DNA of 64,000 nt from contig NW_003314373.1 in the NCBI RefSeq assembly GCF_000143415.4, positions 459,400-523,399 on the forward strand, given 5' to 3'. Positions 11,287 to 22,647 of this stretch are shown here, piece by piece. Both the position numbers and the translations under genes were made by a program. The stretch comes from Selaginella moellendorffii (Eukaryota > Streptophyta > Lycopodiopsida > Selaginellales > Selaginellaceae). How positions within the stretch are numbered: position 1 is the stretch's first letter; the number at the start of each line of letters is the position of its first letter. Under the pieces are notes generated by a model, which saw nothing but the letters and a program-made list of their open reading frames with translations, was not told where the DNA came from and did no database searches.

Positions 11287-13050
11287 TGTGAGACACAAAA
11301 CCCCTGGGCCCCAAAGTGGAGCCGGAAGGGTGCCACGTGGTAGTGGCCGAAGCGAAAGCCAAACGAGTGTAACACGTTTGGGCCAAAAGCTCCGACTTGA
11401 AAGGTCGAGAGCGGGAGTGGAACTCCTAACAAAGTGCTCGAGGAATGAGCACGAAGCAAGCAATAAGTGAGGCTCCAAAAAGGGACCCAAAAGGACCAAC
11501 ATATGACACGTGGAAGTGTCCGAGATGGACTCGAGATGGATCCGAGTTGGAGTCCGAAGTGGAGTCCGAGTTGGAGTCTGAAGTGGAGTCCGAGATGGAC
11601 CCGAGATGGAGTCCGAGTTGGAGTCCGAAGTGGAGTCCGAGATGGACCCAAGATGGAGTCTGAGATGGAGTCCGAGATGGACCCGAGATGGAGTCCGACA
11701 TGGACCCGAGATGGAGTCCGAGATGGAGTCCGAGATGGACTCGAGATGGATCCGAGATGGAGTCCGAGATGGACCCGAGATGGACCCGAGATGGAGTCCG
11801 AGATGGAGTCCGAGATGGAGTCCGAGATGGACCCGAGATGGAGTCCGAGATGGATCCGAGATGGAGTTCGAGATGGACCCGAGATGGAGTCTGAGATGGA
11901 GTCCGAGATGGACCCGAGACCGAGACCGAGACCGAGGCCGAAACCGAGACCGAGACCGAGTCCGAGTCCGAAACCGGGACCGAGACCGAGTCCGAGTCCG
12001 AGTTCGAGCCCGAGTCCGAGTCCAAATACTAATACAGGCAGTTGGGTGAAAGCCCAAAGCGATCGTCCCCCAGGGGTGGGGGGCTTGCGGGGGGTTCCAA
12101 AAGTATAGTAGGGAGAGTGTGGGGGTTGGAGCCCAGTGGAGCCAGTTTGGCCAGGAAAGGCCAGTTTGGGCCAGGAAGGCCAGACCCAGTGTTGGGTGAT
12201 GAGCTGACCACTGGGAAGTCCAAGACTAGAGTGAACACGGACTGACAAGTGGGGTAGCTTGGTGAAGTGTTCAAGAGCCGGCTCTAGTTCCCCCGGGAGA
12301 TCGACTGGCCGATGCTCCCAGTCCAAGTGTGGGTGGCACTACCTACTTGGATACTAGGTGTGGCTCAACGGAACCTCGCTCTAAGCCCATGGCTAGGGCA
12401 CCCAAGGGCGGAAGGCGGGGAGAGTACCCAGGTGGCTCGCGTAAGGCCATGGTGTTTCGAAATGTTGTCCCAAAGGCCCAAACTATGGAAAGGAAGAGGA
12501 GCAGTCCTCTGGGGTAGTGACCAAGGACACAGTCGTGTGGTGAGGAAGTCCCAAAGGACCGTGGGACTTAGTGGTCGGGCCTGTGGGCCTCGATCCAGTG
12601 GCAGTGTTGGCAAACATGGTCAGGGGCAGAAAGGGACTTAGTGGAGACTGACAGAGGGATATTGGGGAAGGTTATTCCCCTTGTCGGTGGGCATCCTAAG
12701 GATGCTAAAGAGTGGATTTGAGATGACCACTCACGGATGGTTTGCCTAGTCTTGGAGAGCCAAGACTGTGATGCAAGTGGTATTGGACTACCAGTGTGGC
12801 AAAGGTGATTGGGCATGGCTCTAGCGTAACAGGCTGCCCTGACGGTGGTACCTTTGTGTGTCGGTCATGGGATCGAACACGTGGAGCACTTGGACCAGGT
12901 GCATGTGTTGAGTGGCATAGATGCCATTCTCGGGGCTAGCAAGTCCCAAGTCCTGAATTGGACTTATGGAGGTGGTGAATGAGACTCCTCCAAGTGGTCG
13001 GAGGTGTGGTTAAGTGACTAAAGTAAAATGGAAAAATTATGTCGCTTACA
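11287..13050 (+). repeat. Right LTR of the family 1 LARD
   Basis: 1764 bp, almost the same as 5414-7186 over its whole length, with differences concentrated in the hexamer array. It ends CGCTTACA, followed by the target duplication CATCT. Confidence 0.92.
11516..12027. repeat. Hexamer-periodic array in the right family 1 LTR
   Basis: It has the same unit types and position as in the left LTR but a different unit order and number, showing array turnover after insertion. Apparent coding is an artefact of the period. Confidence 0.88.
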
Positions 13051-13350
13051 CATCTGAGTTGGTGATGCAATTTAGCATTCGTTTCCGAAGCCTTTTGCTT
13101 CGTGCAAAGCCAAATATGTCAGAGCGGATCAAGTTGGAAATGTTGTGGCTAGCATTTCATCAAGATCTTATAGGACTTGTGTATGCACTTACTCCCGCCA
13201 CTCTTAATGATACCCTTTGCTTGGCACAACATTATAAGACATCATCTCTTCCATTTCTCGCTACATGTCCTTCAACTCTACTTTTTGTAGGAGATGGTCT
13301 TATTCCAATGGAAGTTGATGTTGTTGCTGCTCAAGTTCAAAGACAAGGGT
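13051..13350 (+). pseudogene. gypsy gag, C-terminal part with CCHC zinc knuckle
   Basis: The frame ELVMQFSIRFRSLLLRAKP ... LVYALTPATLNDTLCLAQHY continues the gag core from before the LARD. Further on, about 13340-13430, CWACDEIGHTYWCC in a shifted frame fits a CX2CX4HX4C nucleic-acid-binding knuckle. Frameshifts separate the parts. Confidence 0.75.
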
Positions 13351-13619
13351 GAGGATGTGGTTATGGCCGTGATATTCGTTGTTGGGCATGTGATGAAATT
13401 GGTCACACTTATTGGTGTTGTCGGCATTTTTCAGATTAGTAGCCTTCATTTCCTGGGTGGAGACCTTGGTGTCAACAATGTCATATTGGTGCTACTGCAA
13501 TGGAAGGTTTAAATACCGAAATGCATCTAGGAAATAAGGAATCACACGAGTAACAGAGGGACCTTGTGCGAATAAGTTAATGACCCCTCCATCTTTCTTT
13601 TAGGAGTATCATCTAGGAG

Positions 13620-13975
13620 TTCACTTGGCACCAATTCATTCAATATTTACTTTCCAAGTTCATTTTTATAACAAAAGGTCTCTTATTATTCTCTCTCTAT
13701 TGGTTGATACAAGTTCGAGTTTATTTTCTATTGCTCGACTTATTGCTGCATATTGCCATCTATATTTGCATTATATAGCAGAGCTAGTTTTCATTCTTTA
13801 TAACAACGGCCATACACATGCATGTGCACGGGATGAGGCGAACCTAGTTATGAGTGTGGGCAATTTTAAGCTTGGGTTGCAGTCATTGTTGGTGGTGTCA
13901 AATCAAGCTTTTGACTCCATCCTTGATATAGATTGGTTGCAACGCAATCATGCCAAATGTGACTTTCAGGCTTCT
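13620..13975 (+). pseudogene. gypsy aspartic protease region
   Basis: The frame contains LSLLVDTSSSLFSIARLIA, where DTSS replaces the usual active-site DTG/DSG, then a retropepsin-like end AFDSILDIDWLQRNHAKCDF, matching the family's ILGMDWL...H.A..D. It is part of the dead polyprotein. Confidence 0.72.
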
Positions 13976-14384
13976 CCCTCTTGTCTCATATTTCTTTATA
14001 TTTCATTCATTCCTTTTACTTCCGTACCTTTTCATTCTTTTGTTTTTACCTCTACTTCCATTACTTTTATCTCCCCATTACTTCCTTCTATGTTTCCATC
14101 TTGTTCCACTCTTCCCTTTTCCAATCCCTCTGACGATCTTTGTGTTGTAATGGTTGACTGGCTCATGAATGAGTATGTTGATCTCTTTGAATTTGATTTA
14201 TCATCTAGGACCAAGATTGCTACACATCATTTGATTACAACTAGGGATTCTCGTCCAATTAAAGCTCCTATTCATTGTCAGTCACCTAGAGAGATCAAAA
14301 TTTTATTTATAAATATTAAGAAGATGTTGTAAAAAAGTGTTATTCGAAAGTCATAGAATCCTTTGACATGTGAACCTCATATTG

Positions 14385-16088
14385 TGATGAAGCTTGATGG
14401 GAATACTTTTTTCTGCATCAACTATCGTCCATTAAACGAAGTGACAATCCTGAATGTGTACCCTCTTCCTCACACTGCTGATCTCTTGGATCATCTTATT
14501 AGTTCACCAAGCTAAATCTTGCTTTTGGGTACTGGCAAGTACTAATGGCCAAAGAAAATATTCCTAAGACTGCTTTTTGTACATCATTTGGTTTGTATGA
14601 GTTTTTGGTGATGCCGTTTAGTTTAAACAATGTTCTAGTGACTTTCCAATAGATGATCGACGAAGTTCTTTGCAATATGCCAAAGGTGATTATTGACTTC
14701 ATTGATGATGTCTTGATCCACTCGGAGGGGACCTACGAGGAACACATTTATGATGTTTGTGTAAGCCACAAATTTTTCCTTTCCAATTTGCCAGCTTACC
14801 TCGTCTATCCGTCCAACACTGCCTTGGCTTTTGCTAAGTTCCCTTGCCAAGGTTCTCGCCTATGGTACCAGCTCCTACTTGGTTTCAGCTACTCACTGCA
14901 CGAGCAATGGAGCGTTAGCCATCCTTCCACGGATTCCCAAATCACTCCCAATCCCCCTCCCCGGGTTAGACTGGACTTAAGGTTCGGCTACACTCCCCGC
15001 AAGCACAAGCAGCCAAGCACACCAAGCTTCCAGGTTCCTAACATCCCTTGGTACCACAAGACTTGATCATGGGACCCTCTAAATCCCAAGTCTTGAGTGC
15101 AACACTTGCTTCGGGACGCCGGGGCGAAACACCGTGGCCTAACGGCCCGGCATGGGTACCTCTCGCCCCCCACTTCCGTCCCGAAGGAAGGCCCAAGCCC
15201 CTAGGAAGGGCGAGGACCAATGAGCCACATGGTACTCAAGTGGGGCACCACTCCACATGAGCCGGGAGCACCGCAATCGGTTTCCCTTTCGGGAGTGGGA
15301 GCTGCTCTTGAGCACTTCCTTGGATGGCCCCTCCGGCACCAACCAAGTCCATGCTCACTCCCACCCAAGGCCCCTCGGTCCCAGTCCCAACCTCAAGTCA
15401 GTTTGGGAGCCCCACTGGAGAGTCCCTTCTAAACTGGTTCCTAGACCTCACTATCCCTACTATACTTTTGGAACCCCCTGCAGCCCCCCCCCCCTGGGGG
15501 ACGCACGCTTTGGGCTTTCACCCCTTGACCCGTATTAGTATTTGGACTTAGTCTCTGGCTCGATCTCGGATTCGATTTCGGATCCGACTTCGGATTCGGT
15601 CTCGGACTCGATCGCGGACTCGATCTCGGACCCGATCTCGGGCCCGACCTCGGACTCGACTTCGGACTCGGTCTCGGACCCGATTTCGGATCTCGGACTC
15701 CGTCTCGAACTCGGTCTCGAACTCGGACTCGAACTCGGTCCCCGAGTCGGTCTTGGACTCGATTCCGGACTCTATCTCGAACTCGGTCCTAGAGTCGGTC
15801 TTGGACTCGATCTTTGACTTGGTCCCATCCGATGAACTCTTTGTCATTTTGGTCATGCTTTCGGGGTTCCCTTAGCCTACGACACCTCGGCGAGTTGGTT
15901 CCTTACAGTTTGTAAAGTGTTGGATCAGATATGGGAAGTTGGTTTAAGGCTAAAGTGGTCGAAGTGCATGTTTGGGTCCAAGGACATGACTTATCTTGGG
16001 TACTGTACTTCTCATGAGGTTTGCAAATTGATCCTGACAAACTTGTGGTTGTTCTAAATTTCCCTACTTCGAAATGTGTGAATAATAT
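14385..16088 (+). pseudogene. gypsy reverse transcriptase, split by a solo LTR
   Basis: The pieces are FCINYRPLNEVTILNVYPLP, LAFGYWQVLMAKENIPKTAF, FGLYEFLVMPFSLNN, and the catalytic box as FIDDVLIHS (family YIDDILI). After the inserted LTR at 14760-15907 it resumes as KVLDQIWEVGLRLKWSKC and DMTYLGYC. Stops and frame changes show it is dead. Confidence 0.8.
14760..15907 (-). mobile_element. Solo LTR of LARD family 2
   Basis: 1148 bp. The minus-strand reading TGTAAGGAAC ... GGCTTACA is the inverted counterpart of 3632-4774. A perfect target duplication GTTTG flanks it at 14755-14759 and 15908-15912. It lies between the RT codons for YDV and CKV, which rejoin in frame without it. It includes the hexamer array (15535-15820), the CCC/GGG palindrome (about 15486) and the shared box (minus strand, about 15512-15527). 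Confidence 0.9.
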
Positions 16089-17677
16089 TGTAAGCGACTA
16101 AATTTTCCATTCTACTTTAATCACATAACCACGTCTCTAACCACTTGGAGGAGTCTCACTCACAACCTCCATAAGTCCTATTCCGAACTTGGGGACTTGC
16201 TAGCCCCAAGAATGACATCCATGCCATTCAACTATTGCACTTGGTCCAAGTGCTCCATGTGTCTAATCCCATGATCAACACCTAAAGGTACCACCAACAT
16301 ATCAGCCTGTTACACTAAGGCCATGCCCATTCATCTTTGTCACACCAATGATCCAACACCACTTACATCATAGTCTAGTCTCTTAAAGACTAGGCCATCC
16401 ATCCACGAGTGATCATCCTAGATCCACTATTTAGCTTCCTTATCATGCCCATAGACATAGGGAATAGCCATCTCCAATATCCCTTTTTCGGTCCCCACAA
16501 AGTCCCTTTCTATCCATATTCGTGTTCGCCAACATTGCCATTGAGTCAAGGCCCACAGGCCTGACCACTAAGTTTCATTGTTTTCTAGGACTTCTTCACC
16601 ATATAACCGTGTCCTTGGTCGCTACACTAGAGGACTGCTCCTCTTCCATTCCATAGTCTGGGACTTTGGGATAGCATTTTGAAACACCATGGCCCTACAC
16701 AAGCCTTGTAGTGTCATTCCTTCCAACTTCTATATCGTGGACGACGCTTCTAGGAGCTTGAAAGATCCACAAAAACATCAAGTTTGCCAGGTATCCAAGT
16801 AGGTAGTGCCACCCACACTTGGGAGCATCGACTAATCAATCTCCCGGGAGAGCTAGAATCGGGTTTTAAACACTTCATTAAGCTACCCCGCTTGTCTGTC
16901 CATATTTACTCTAGTCTTGAACTCCTCAATGGTTTTATTATCATCCACCATGGATATAGCCTTCCTTGGTCACATTAGCCTTTCCTGGCCAAACTGGCTC
17001 CACTGGAGTCCTCCCCTTGTTATACTTTTGGAGCTCACCAAACCCTCTAGGGTTTGAGAGACAAATGTTTTGGGCTTTCACCCTCGGGCTCAGACTCGGA
17101 CTTGGACTCAAACTCAAACTTGGGCTTGGGCTCAGGCTCAGACTTGGGCTCGGACTCAAACTCGGACTCAAACTCAAACTCGGACTCGGGCTTGTGCTCG
17201 GGCTCGGACTTGGGCTCGGACTCGGACTCGGACTCAGGCTCGAGCTTGGGCTCGGACTTGGTCCCAGTCTCGGTCTCGGTCTCAGTCTCGGTCTTGACCT
17301 TGGACTCCATCTCAGACTCCATTTCGAACTCCATCTCAGGTCCATCTTGGACTCCATCTTGGGTCCATCTCGAACTCCATTTTGGACTCCATCTTAAACT
17401 CTATCTCAGACTCCATCTCAGGTCTATTTCGGACTCCATCTTAGACTCCTTCTCTGTCCATCTCAGACTCTATCTCAGACTCCTTTTTGAGTCTATCTCA
17501 GACTCCTTCTCGAACTCCATCTTGACACCTCTACGTGTCATGTGTTAGTCCTCTTGTGTCCCTTTTATAAAGACTCACTTGGATAGTTGAGCTAACACTC
17601 ATTTGGCTTCTACTTTGGCCACTACCACGTGGCACCTTTTTGGCTCCACTTTGGGGCCTAAGGATTTATGTCTCATA
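16089..17677 (-). mobile_element. Older solo LTR of LARD family 1
   Basis: The minus-strand counterpart of 5414-7186, clearly diverged and shorter (about 1.59 kb). It ends TGTAAGCGAC at the left. At the right, the LTR start is preserved as GTCTCA with the terminal CA probably mutated to TA. Flanks AATAT (16084-16088) and GATAT (17678-17682) agree at four of five bases and are probably the target duplication. It is inserted between the gypsy RT and RNase H regions, and its hexamer array lies at about 17085-17530. Confidence 0.78.
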
Positions 17678-17679
17678 GA

Positions 17680-18350
17680 TATGGAGCACTTTTGAGGCAA
17701 GGTGTAGTATCTCGGTCATTTTGTGGATTATCTTTTTGATCGCATTGCACCATTGTGAGCATTACTGAAGTCATCTTTTATCTAGTTTACAGACTATGAG
17801 CAAACATTCATGGATCTCAAAAAGCTATTGACAACTCCTCTGGTTTTGGCATATCTTGACTACGCTCGACTTTTTATTTTGCACGTGGATGCTTTTGATA
17901 TTGATCTTGGAGGTGTGTTAATGAAAAAGAACCCAAGTGTGCCTAGTCAACACTATCCCATTGCATGTATAAGTTGTACATTACAACCAGCGAAGGCGAA
18001 TTACTCCATGATAAAAAAAAGTAGTGTTTAGCAGTAGTCTAGGGTTTCGAGAAACTTCATGTATATTTACATTAGATGTTATTAGAAAGTGATCATGCTA
18101 CTGTTACTTCATTATTGAAGTAGAAGAACTTAGTTGGTCGTACTGCTTAATGGGGTTTGAAACTTCAGATATATAATTTTGATGTTGTTCATCGCATAGG
18201 GAGTTCTATGGCTAATGCTGATGCCCTTTCTCGAGCTCATTTTCCTTCTTTACTCTCTTTTCATGTTTCTAATAAGCCTGGTGTTTTAGCATTTGTGGAT
18301 TTTCTAGATGAGGATTCTATGCCGTTGGTGGTTACTGTATTTGACATTTA
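17680..18350 (+). pseudogene. gypsy RNase H region
   Basis: The frame gives FMDLKKLLTTPLVLAYLDYA, then FILHVDAFDIDLGGVLMKK (family FILETDASDxGLGAVL), and after frame changes LQIYNFDVVHRIGSSMANAD ALSR, the usual end of the RNase H/connection part (VHRxGxxNxxADALSR). It is dead. Confidence 0.78.
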
Positions 18351-18559
18351 GTGTTCACAAAGTGCAAAGCAAGATTTACCTTCTCTTGATGAGGTTCGTG
18401 AGTGTAACGCATGTGATCATGGGATGAAATTTGGATATACTGTCACTATGGATCTTTGGAACCTTGGGGGATAAATAGAGATAAAATAACCACTAAAGGT
18501 ATATAGGACATCATCATATGACCGAGAAGTTGCACAAGTCTTTCTATTAGCCGAAGATG

Positions 18560-18965
18560 TGACATAATGTTATCTAGTATGTGCATAATTGCGTTTGGTG
18601 CCAAGCTCGTAATATTTTCTCTCATGTTGCAAAAGGATGGTTAGAGTTAATTGCAGTTTCCCGTTTGTTTGAGCTAGTGGTGTTTGATCTTATGGGACCT
18701 TTTTCACAATTGACCATTGGCAATGAATATGTTATTATTGCTTTTGAATACTTGACTCGTTGGGTTGAAGTTCATGTTCTTAAATAATGCCTCTGCAACT
18801 ACTGTTGGATACTTCCTCCTCAATTAAGTGGTGTTTTAGCATTTTTGTCTAAAGCAGATTCTTTCGGATAATGGTCCCACATTTATGGCTGAGGCATTTC
18901 ATGTTTTGACATTTCAATTGGGGATACGCCACACTTTCATGAGTGCTTATCATCCACAGTTATAC
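18560..18965 (+). pseudogene. gypsy integrase region
   Basis: VWCQARN and SRLFELVVFDLMGPF correspond to the zinc-binding end and first catalytic Asp block. YVIIAFEYLTRWVEVHVLK and ILSDNGPTFMAEAFH (second Asp) follow, then SAYHPQ. Stops and shifts interrupt it. Confidence 0.75.
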
Positions 18966-20420
18966 AGTTTGGTGGAATGACTCGTTTGGACATTCAAAAG
19001 AATGATCGCCAAGTATGTGAACTTTCAGCATTCGGATTGAGATGGTTATTTGCCACTCTATGGTATACATATGTCACAAAGGTGTAGAGTTCTGTTAGTG
19101 TTTCATCATATAAACTCCTATATAGTCATGATCCAAGATTACCAATGAAGTTAGGTTTACTTTCGTGATTGCTATGAGCTACCAATACTAGATTGTGGAA
19201 TTAGTATTTGACAAGCATTCTTCCACTTATCCAAGCAAAGTCTACCAAACACTTAGGCCATATATAAGTGGTATAGATATAGCACTACAATTCCCATCAT
19301 CGTCCACTTATGGAGTACAAAATGGATGACTTAGTATTAATTCATTTTCCCCATCTTACAATATGTAATTTATTTAAAGGGCTTCTTGCTTAGTGGAAAG
19401 GATCGTTTTGGGTGTTGCGGCAAGTTAAACTGCAAGTTTATGAGGTTTGGCATGACGTCTAGTAAGTTGATCCTTTAGAAATTGTGCATGTGCAACAATT
19501 GAAATGTTTTGTACAAAGTTAGATCTTGGCCCATTTACGAAGGAACCTTAATAATCTTCCATTATTCCAAAAGGAGGGGATAATATGAGGTCCAAGTGTA
19601 TAACTATAATATTGTATATTAATATTAGTGTAATAGGGTTTTGGTAGTTGTCAAATTGGTTTCAATCTAGATTGCTCGCTTCAATATATAAACTAGATTT
19701 TTGGGCTAATTGATATAAACATTTTTTGCATTCTTTTTCTATACACATTGCATTATAGAAAAGTTTGGTTTGCTTAGTTTGTATTATAACAAATTATTTT
19801 CCTAGTTGAGCATATGGTATATGCACTCACAATATCTAATTTAAATATTATATTTATTTCCATTTAGTTATTGATTACTTGATATTAGTGTTAAATTAAA
19901 AAATTAATATTTTTTAGTTTTAGAAAATCTAGGAAATTCTCTTTTAATGTAATTTATAGAGTTATTAAGTAATTTATTGACTTTTTTGCATAAAACCCCT
20001 TTATTTCACTTATTTAATTTAATTATTTTGAATATATGAATATGAAAATAAAGCTATAGAAGCCTAATGCATAGGATTTATATTCAATGAACATGAAAAT
20101 AGAAGCTAAGTTAAATTTAATAAATATAAAATAATTTTGGAATTTGATATAATCTAATAATTTATGATTCTACTTTATACATAAAGAATTTCAAGCTATT
20201 TTTGAATACATAATGTTTAATATACACAACTTTTGAGCTTTAAATTTCCATATAAAACTAGTAATATGAAATTTGTCATAATTAAATTCTAGAAGTAAAA
20301 TCTGATCAAATTGTTAGCAAAAAAAATTAAATAATTACAACATTATTTTTAGTCATTTAGATAAATAATATTAATAGCTACATCATCCACAATGTTACGA
20401 ATTTAATAAATCAATTATTA
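18966..20420. other. gypsy 3' part, right LTR and AT-rich DNA
   Basis: Up to about 19567 are remains of the integrase C-terminal part. A polypurine tract AAAAGGAGGGGA (19569-19580) and the diverged right LTR follow (19586 to about 19765, starting TGAGGTCCAAG). After that comes AT-rich sequence with no gene I can see. Confidence 0.6.
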
Positions 20421-20490
20421 AGTATCATTTTGAGTGATGTTAGCCAAGTGGGACACTAGAAGTGTTCAACTTGATTAACATCACTTAGTT
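20421..20490. repeat. MITE-like hairpin, copy 1
   Basis: AGTGATGTTAGCCAAGTGGG and, after a short centre, CAACTTGATTAACATCACT form a nearly perfect inverted repeat. The same hairpin occurs at 29511-29590 and 50728-50807. Confidence 0.65.
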
Positions 20491-20582
20491 GAAGAAAATT
20501 TTTTTATATTATTAAGTTTTCTTAAAATTATAATAAATTATAATATTGTGTTTGTGAGTGCATTTACTTGCGGACATGGCAT

Positions 20583-20627
20583 GCCACGTCACTGGTTGCG
20601 TGGTCCATTCGGCTAGTGCCACGTCAC
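20583..20627. promoter_or_regulatory. Two GCCACGTCAC elements upstream of the hydrolase gene
   Basis: GCCACGTCAC occurs at 20583-20592 and 20618-20627, reading GTGACGTGGC on the other strand, an ACGT-core bZIP site of the ABRE/G-box type. The pair is about 340-380 bp before the ATG at 20963. Regulation by bZIP factors is inferred. Confidence 0.5.
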
Positions 20628-20962
20628 AATGTATGGGCTCGGTTTGGAAATTTCTCCCGCTTCCAGCGTCTACGCATTGGCGCCGCCGCCGGCCAATCGG
20701 ATCGTCGCCGCTTGCGCTCCCGGATCGCGCGCCGCCTGCTGGCGCTTCAGCCTTTGTTCGATCTCTAGGTATTCTTCTTGCTAGAGATCTAGGGTTGTAA
20801 AGGATGTTCTTATCGCGATCTTGCCACGGTTTTTTAATGCTGCACGCATTCATTGTTTTCTCCACCTTGGATTCATTCCATTCTTGGAATTTTCGCTTTA
20901 ATCAATGATCGCTTTCGTGTTATTTCTTCCACAGCTCTCACACCTCTCGATCGCGCTGGAAA

Positions 20963-22647
20963 ATGAAGAGCTGCGCGATCGGAAGCGCAAGCACCAGCAA
21001 AGAAACGAATCAAGCTCGGGAGTGTCCAGACCATCTGCTGGTGCTTGTACACGGAATTCTTTCGAGGTACTAGCCACTTTCTTATGAATTCTACCGTGCT
21101 TGTTCTTATCACTTTTCTTTTTCTGTTCACCGCAGCCCAAGCGATTGGAAGTACTTCAAGCAAGAGTTGAAAGCTCGGCTTGGAAGCAAGTTCTATATTC
21201 ATGGTAAAGTTTTAGTTTTCTTTTGTCCCTGAAGACCATCGTTTTCCAGCGAGCTCGGTAAATTCATACCTTCAAACTCTGACTGGAATCGATATGGCCG
21301 GGAAGCGATTGGCCGATGAGGTCTGATTGTTTATCACTCACACCATCTCTCGGACATTAACTTCACATTGACGACGCAGGTCTCGGAGGTTGTCCAAAAA
21401 CATCCTCAACTCCAAAGAATATCGTTTGTAGCGCATTCACTTGGGGGACTTTTCGCTCGCTATGCAATTGGGATTCTTTACTTGCCGTCGCAGCCTTCGA
21501 AGAAGTTGATGAACCCGTCAATCACAGGACTTGATCCGGTTAGTTTCATCACGCTCGCCACACCACATTTGGGTGTACGAGGACGGCAACAGGTTCGTCG
21601 CCTTGAGCTTCGTTCTTTACTTTGTTTCTCAAACCTTGTGATTTTGCAGCTGCCATTTCTTATGGGTGTTCCTGTATTGGAGAAGATTGCCGCTCCAATC
21701 GCTCCTTTTATTGTAGGTAGGACAGGACGTCAGCTTTTCTTAACTGATGGCAAGGCCAGTGATCCGCCTTTGCTCCTGCGAATGGCAACGGACTGTGAAC
21801 AAGGACAATTTATGTGAGATATTGTCTACGTGCTGGAGCACGTCTGTCTGTCCTAACTTTTCCTCTTTTGCTTCTCTCAGATCTGCATTGAGAGCCTTCA
21901 AGCTACGAGCTGTTTATGCCAATGTCAGCTACGACCGTATCCTTTCGTCGTTCGTGACGGTGATATGACAATCAAAGCCTTGACAATGACGCTATAGACA
22001 TGGTTGGCTGGCGTACCTCCTCCATTCGAAGGGAGTCGGAGCTCTCGAAGGTGATGCTAATCGGGTCAGTGGTTTTGAGCTTAAGAACTAATCTATAGAC
22101 AAGCGTCAGGGCTCAAGGGCGCATCTACGACTTTAACTTGATGTTTTTCTTTTTTATCAGCCTCCTCGCAAATCGCTCGAAGGATACAAACACGTGGTGA
22201 ACGTCAGGTATTGTCCAGCAATTCAGAGTGACGGGCCTTCTTTCGAGGACAACACCGCCGGAGCGAAAGAAGCGGCACAGAAACAGCCGAGCAGCAAAGA
22301 AGCTAAGGAATACCACGACATACTTGAAGGTGATCCCGACTTCTCTGTCTTTTTTATCTACTGACTCTGTTTTGGTAATCGGAAAGAACAGAGGAGATGG
22401 TAAGAGGCTTGCAACAAGTCAGCTGGCAGAAGGTTGACGTGAGCTTCCATTCTGCGATATGGCCGTTTTTCGCGCACAACAACATCCATGTAAGCAGCCA
22501 AGTCTGTGCGTAGTTTATGCCTTATGATGTGATCTTGGACAGGTTAAGCAGGAATGGTTGCATTACGAGGGAGCGGGCGTTGTTTCTCATGTGGCAGACA
22601 CGCTAAAACAGCAAGAACACGGTGCGTTCCTGGAGGCGAATCTCTGA
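20963..22647 (+). CDS. DUF676-type alpha/beta hydrolase (putative serine esterase/lipase)
   Basis: Ten exons encode 366 residues: 20963-21066, 21136-21203, 21250-21320, 21380-21592, 21650-21813, 21881-21936, 21998-22050, 22161-22329, 22392-22489 and 22543-22647. Frame is kept across all nine GT-AG introns. The N-terminal part has HLLVLVHGILSSPSDWKYF, the oxyanion-side HG motif. The nucleophile elbow is FVAHSLGGLFARYAIG (Ser in HSLGG), and FITLATPHLGVRG is the typical block after it. A late His in HNNIHVKQEW or VVSHVAD could complete the triad. I see no transmembrane segment. Plant members are predicted lipases of unknown substrate; the fold is certain, the substrate is not. Confidence 0.9.

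Larger units (their letters stand above)
5414..13050 (+). mobile_element. Complete non-autonomous LTR element (LARD-like), family 1
   Basis: The 7637-bp element has two near-identical LTRs (5414-7186, 11287-13050), both TGTGAGACAC ... CGCTTACA, and a perfect 5-bp target duplication CATCT at 5409-5413 and 13051-13055. A primer binding site follows the left LTR, and a purine-rich GGGTGGTGGAG precedes the right one. The 4.1-kb internal part shows no recognisable gag, protease, RT, RNase H or integrase. LTRs above 1 kb with a non-coding interior fit the definition of a large retrotransposon derivative (LARD), which would need enzymes supplied in trans. It sits inside the gypsy gag and interrupts a reading frame that resumes exactly on the other side. 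Near-identity of the LTRs implies a fairly recent insertion. Confidence 0.92.
3348..19765 (+). mobile_element. Decayed Ty3/gypsy LTR retrotransposon hosting nested insertions
   Basis: The outer element runs from a short left LTR (3348-3542) to a diverged right LTR (19586 to about 19765). Its coding parts appear in the canonical gypsy order: gag (4995-5408 and 13051-13350), protease (about 13620-13970), reverse transcriptase (about 14385-14759 and 15908-16088), RNase H (17678 to about 18240) and integrase (about 18580-18960). All contain stops or frameshifts, so the element is dead. Translation resumes in register when the three insertions at 5414-13050, 14760-15907 and 16089-17677 are mentally removed, which shows they are later arrivals. 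The order protease-RT-RNase H-integrase is gypsy, not copia. The right end is approximate because the LTRs have diverged. Confidence 0.85.
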
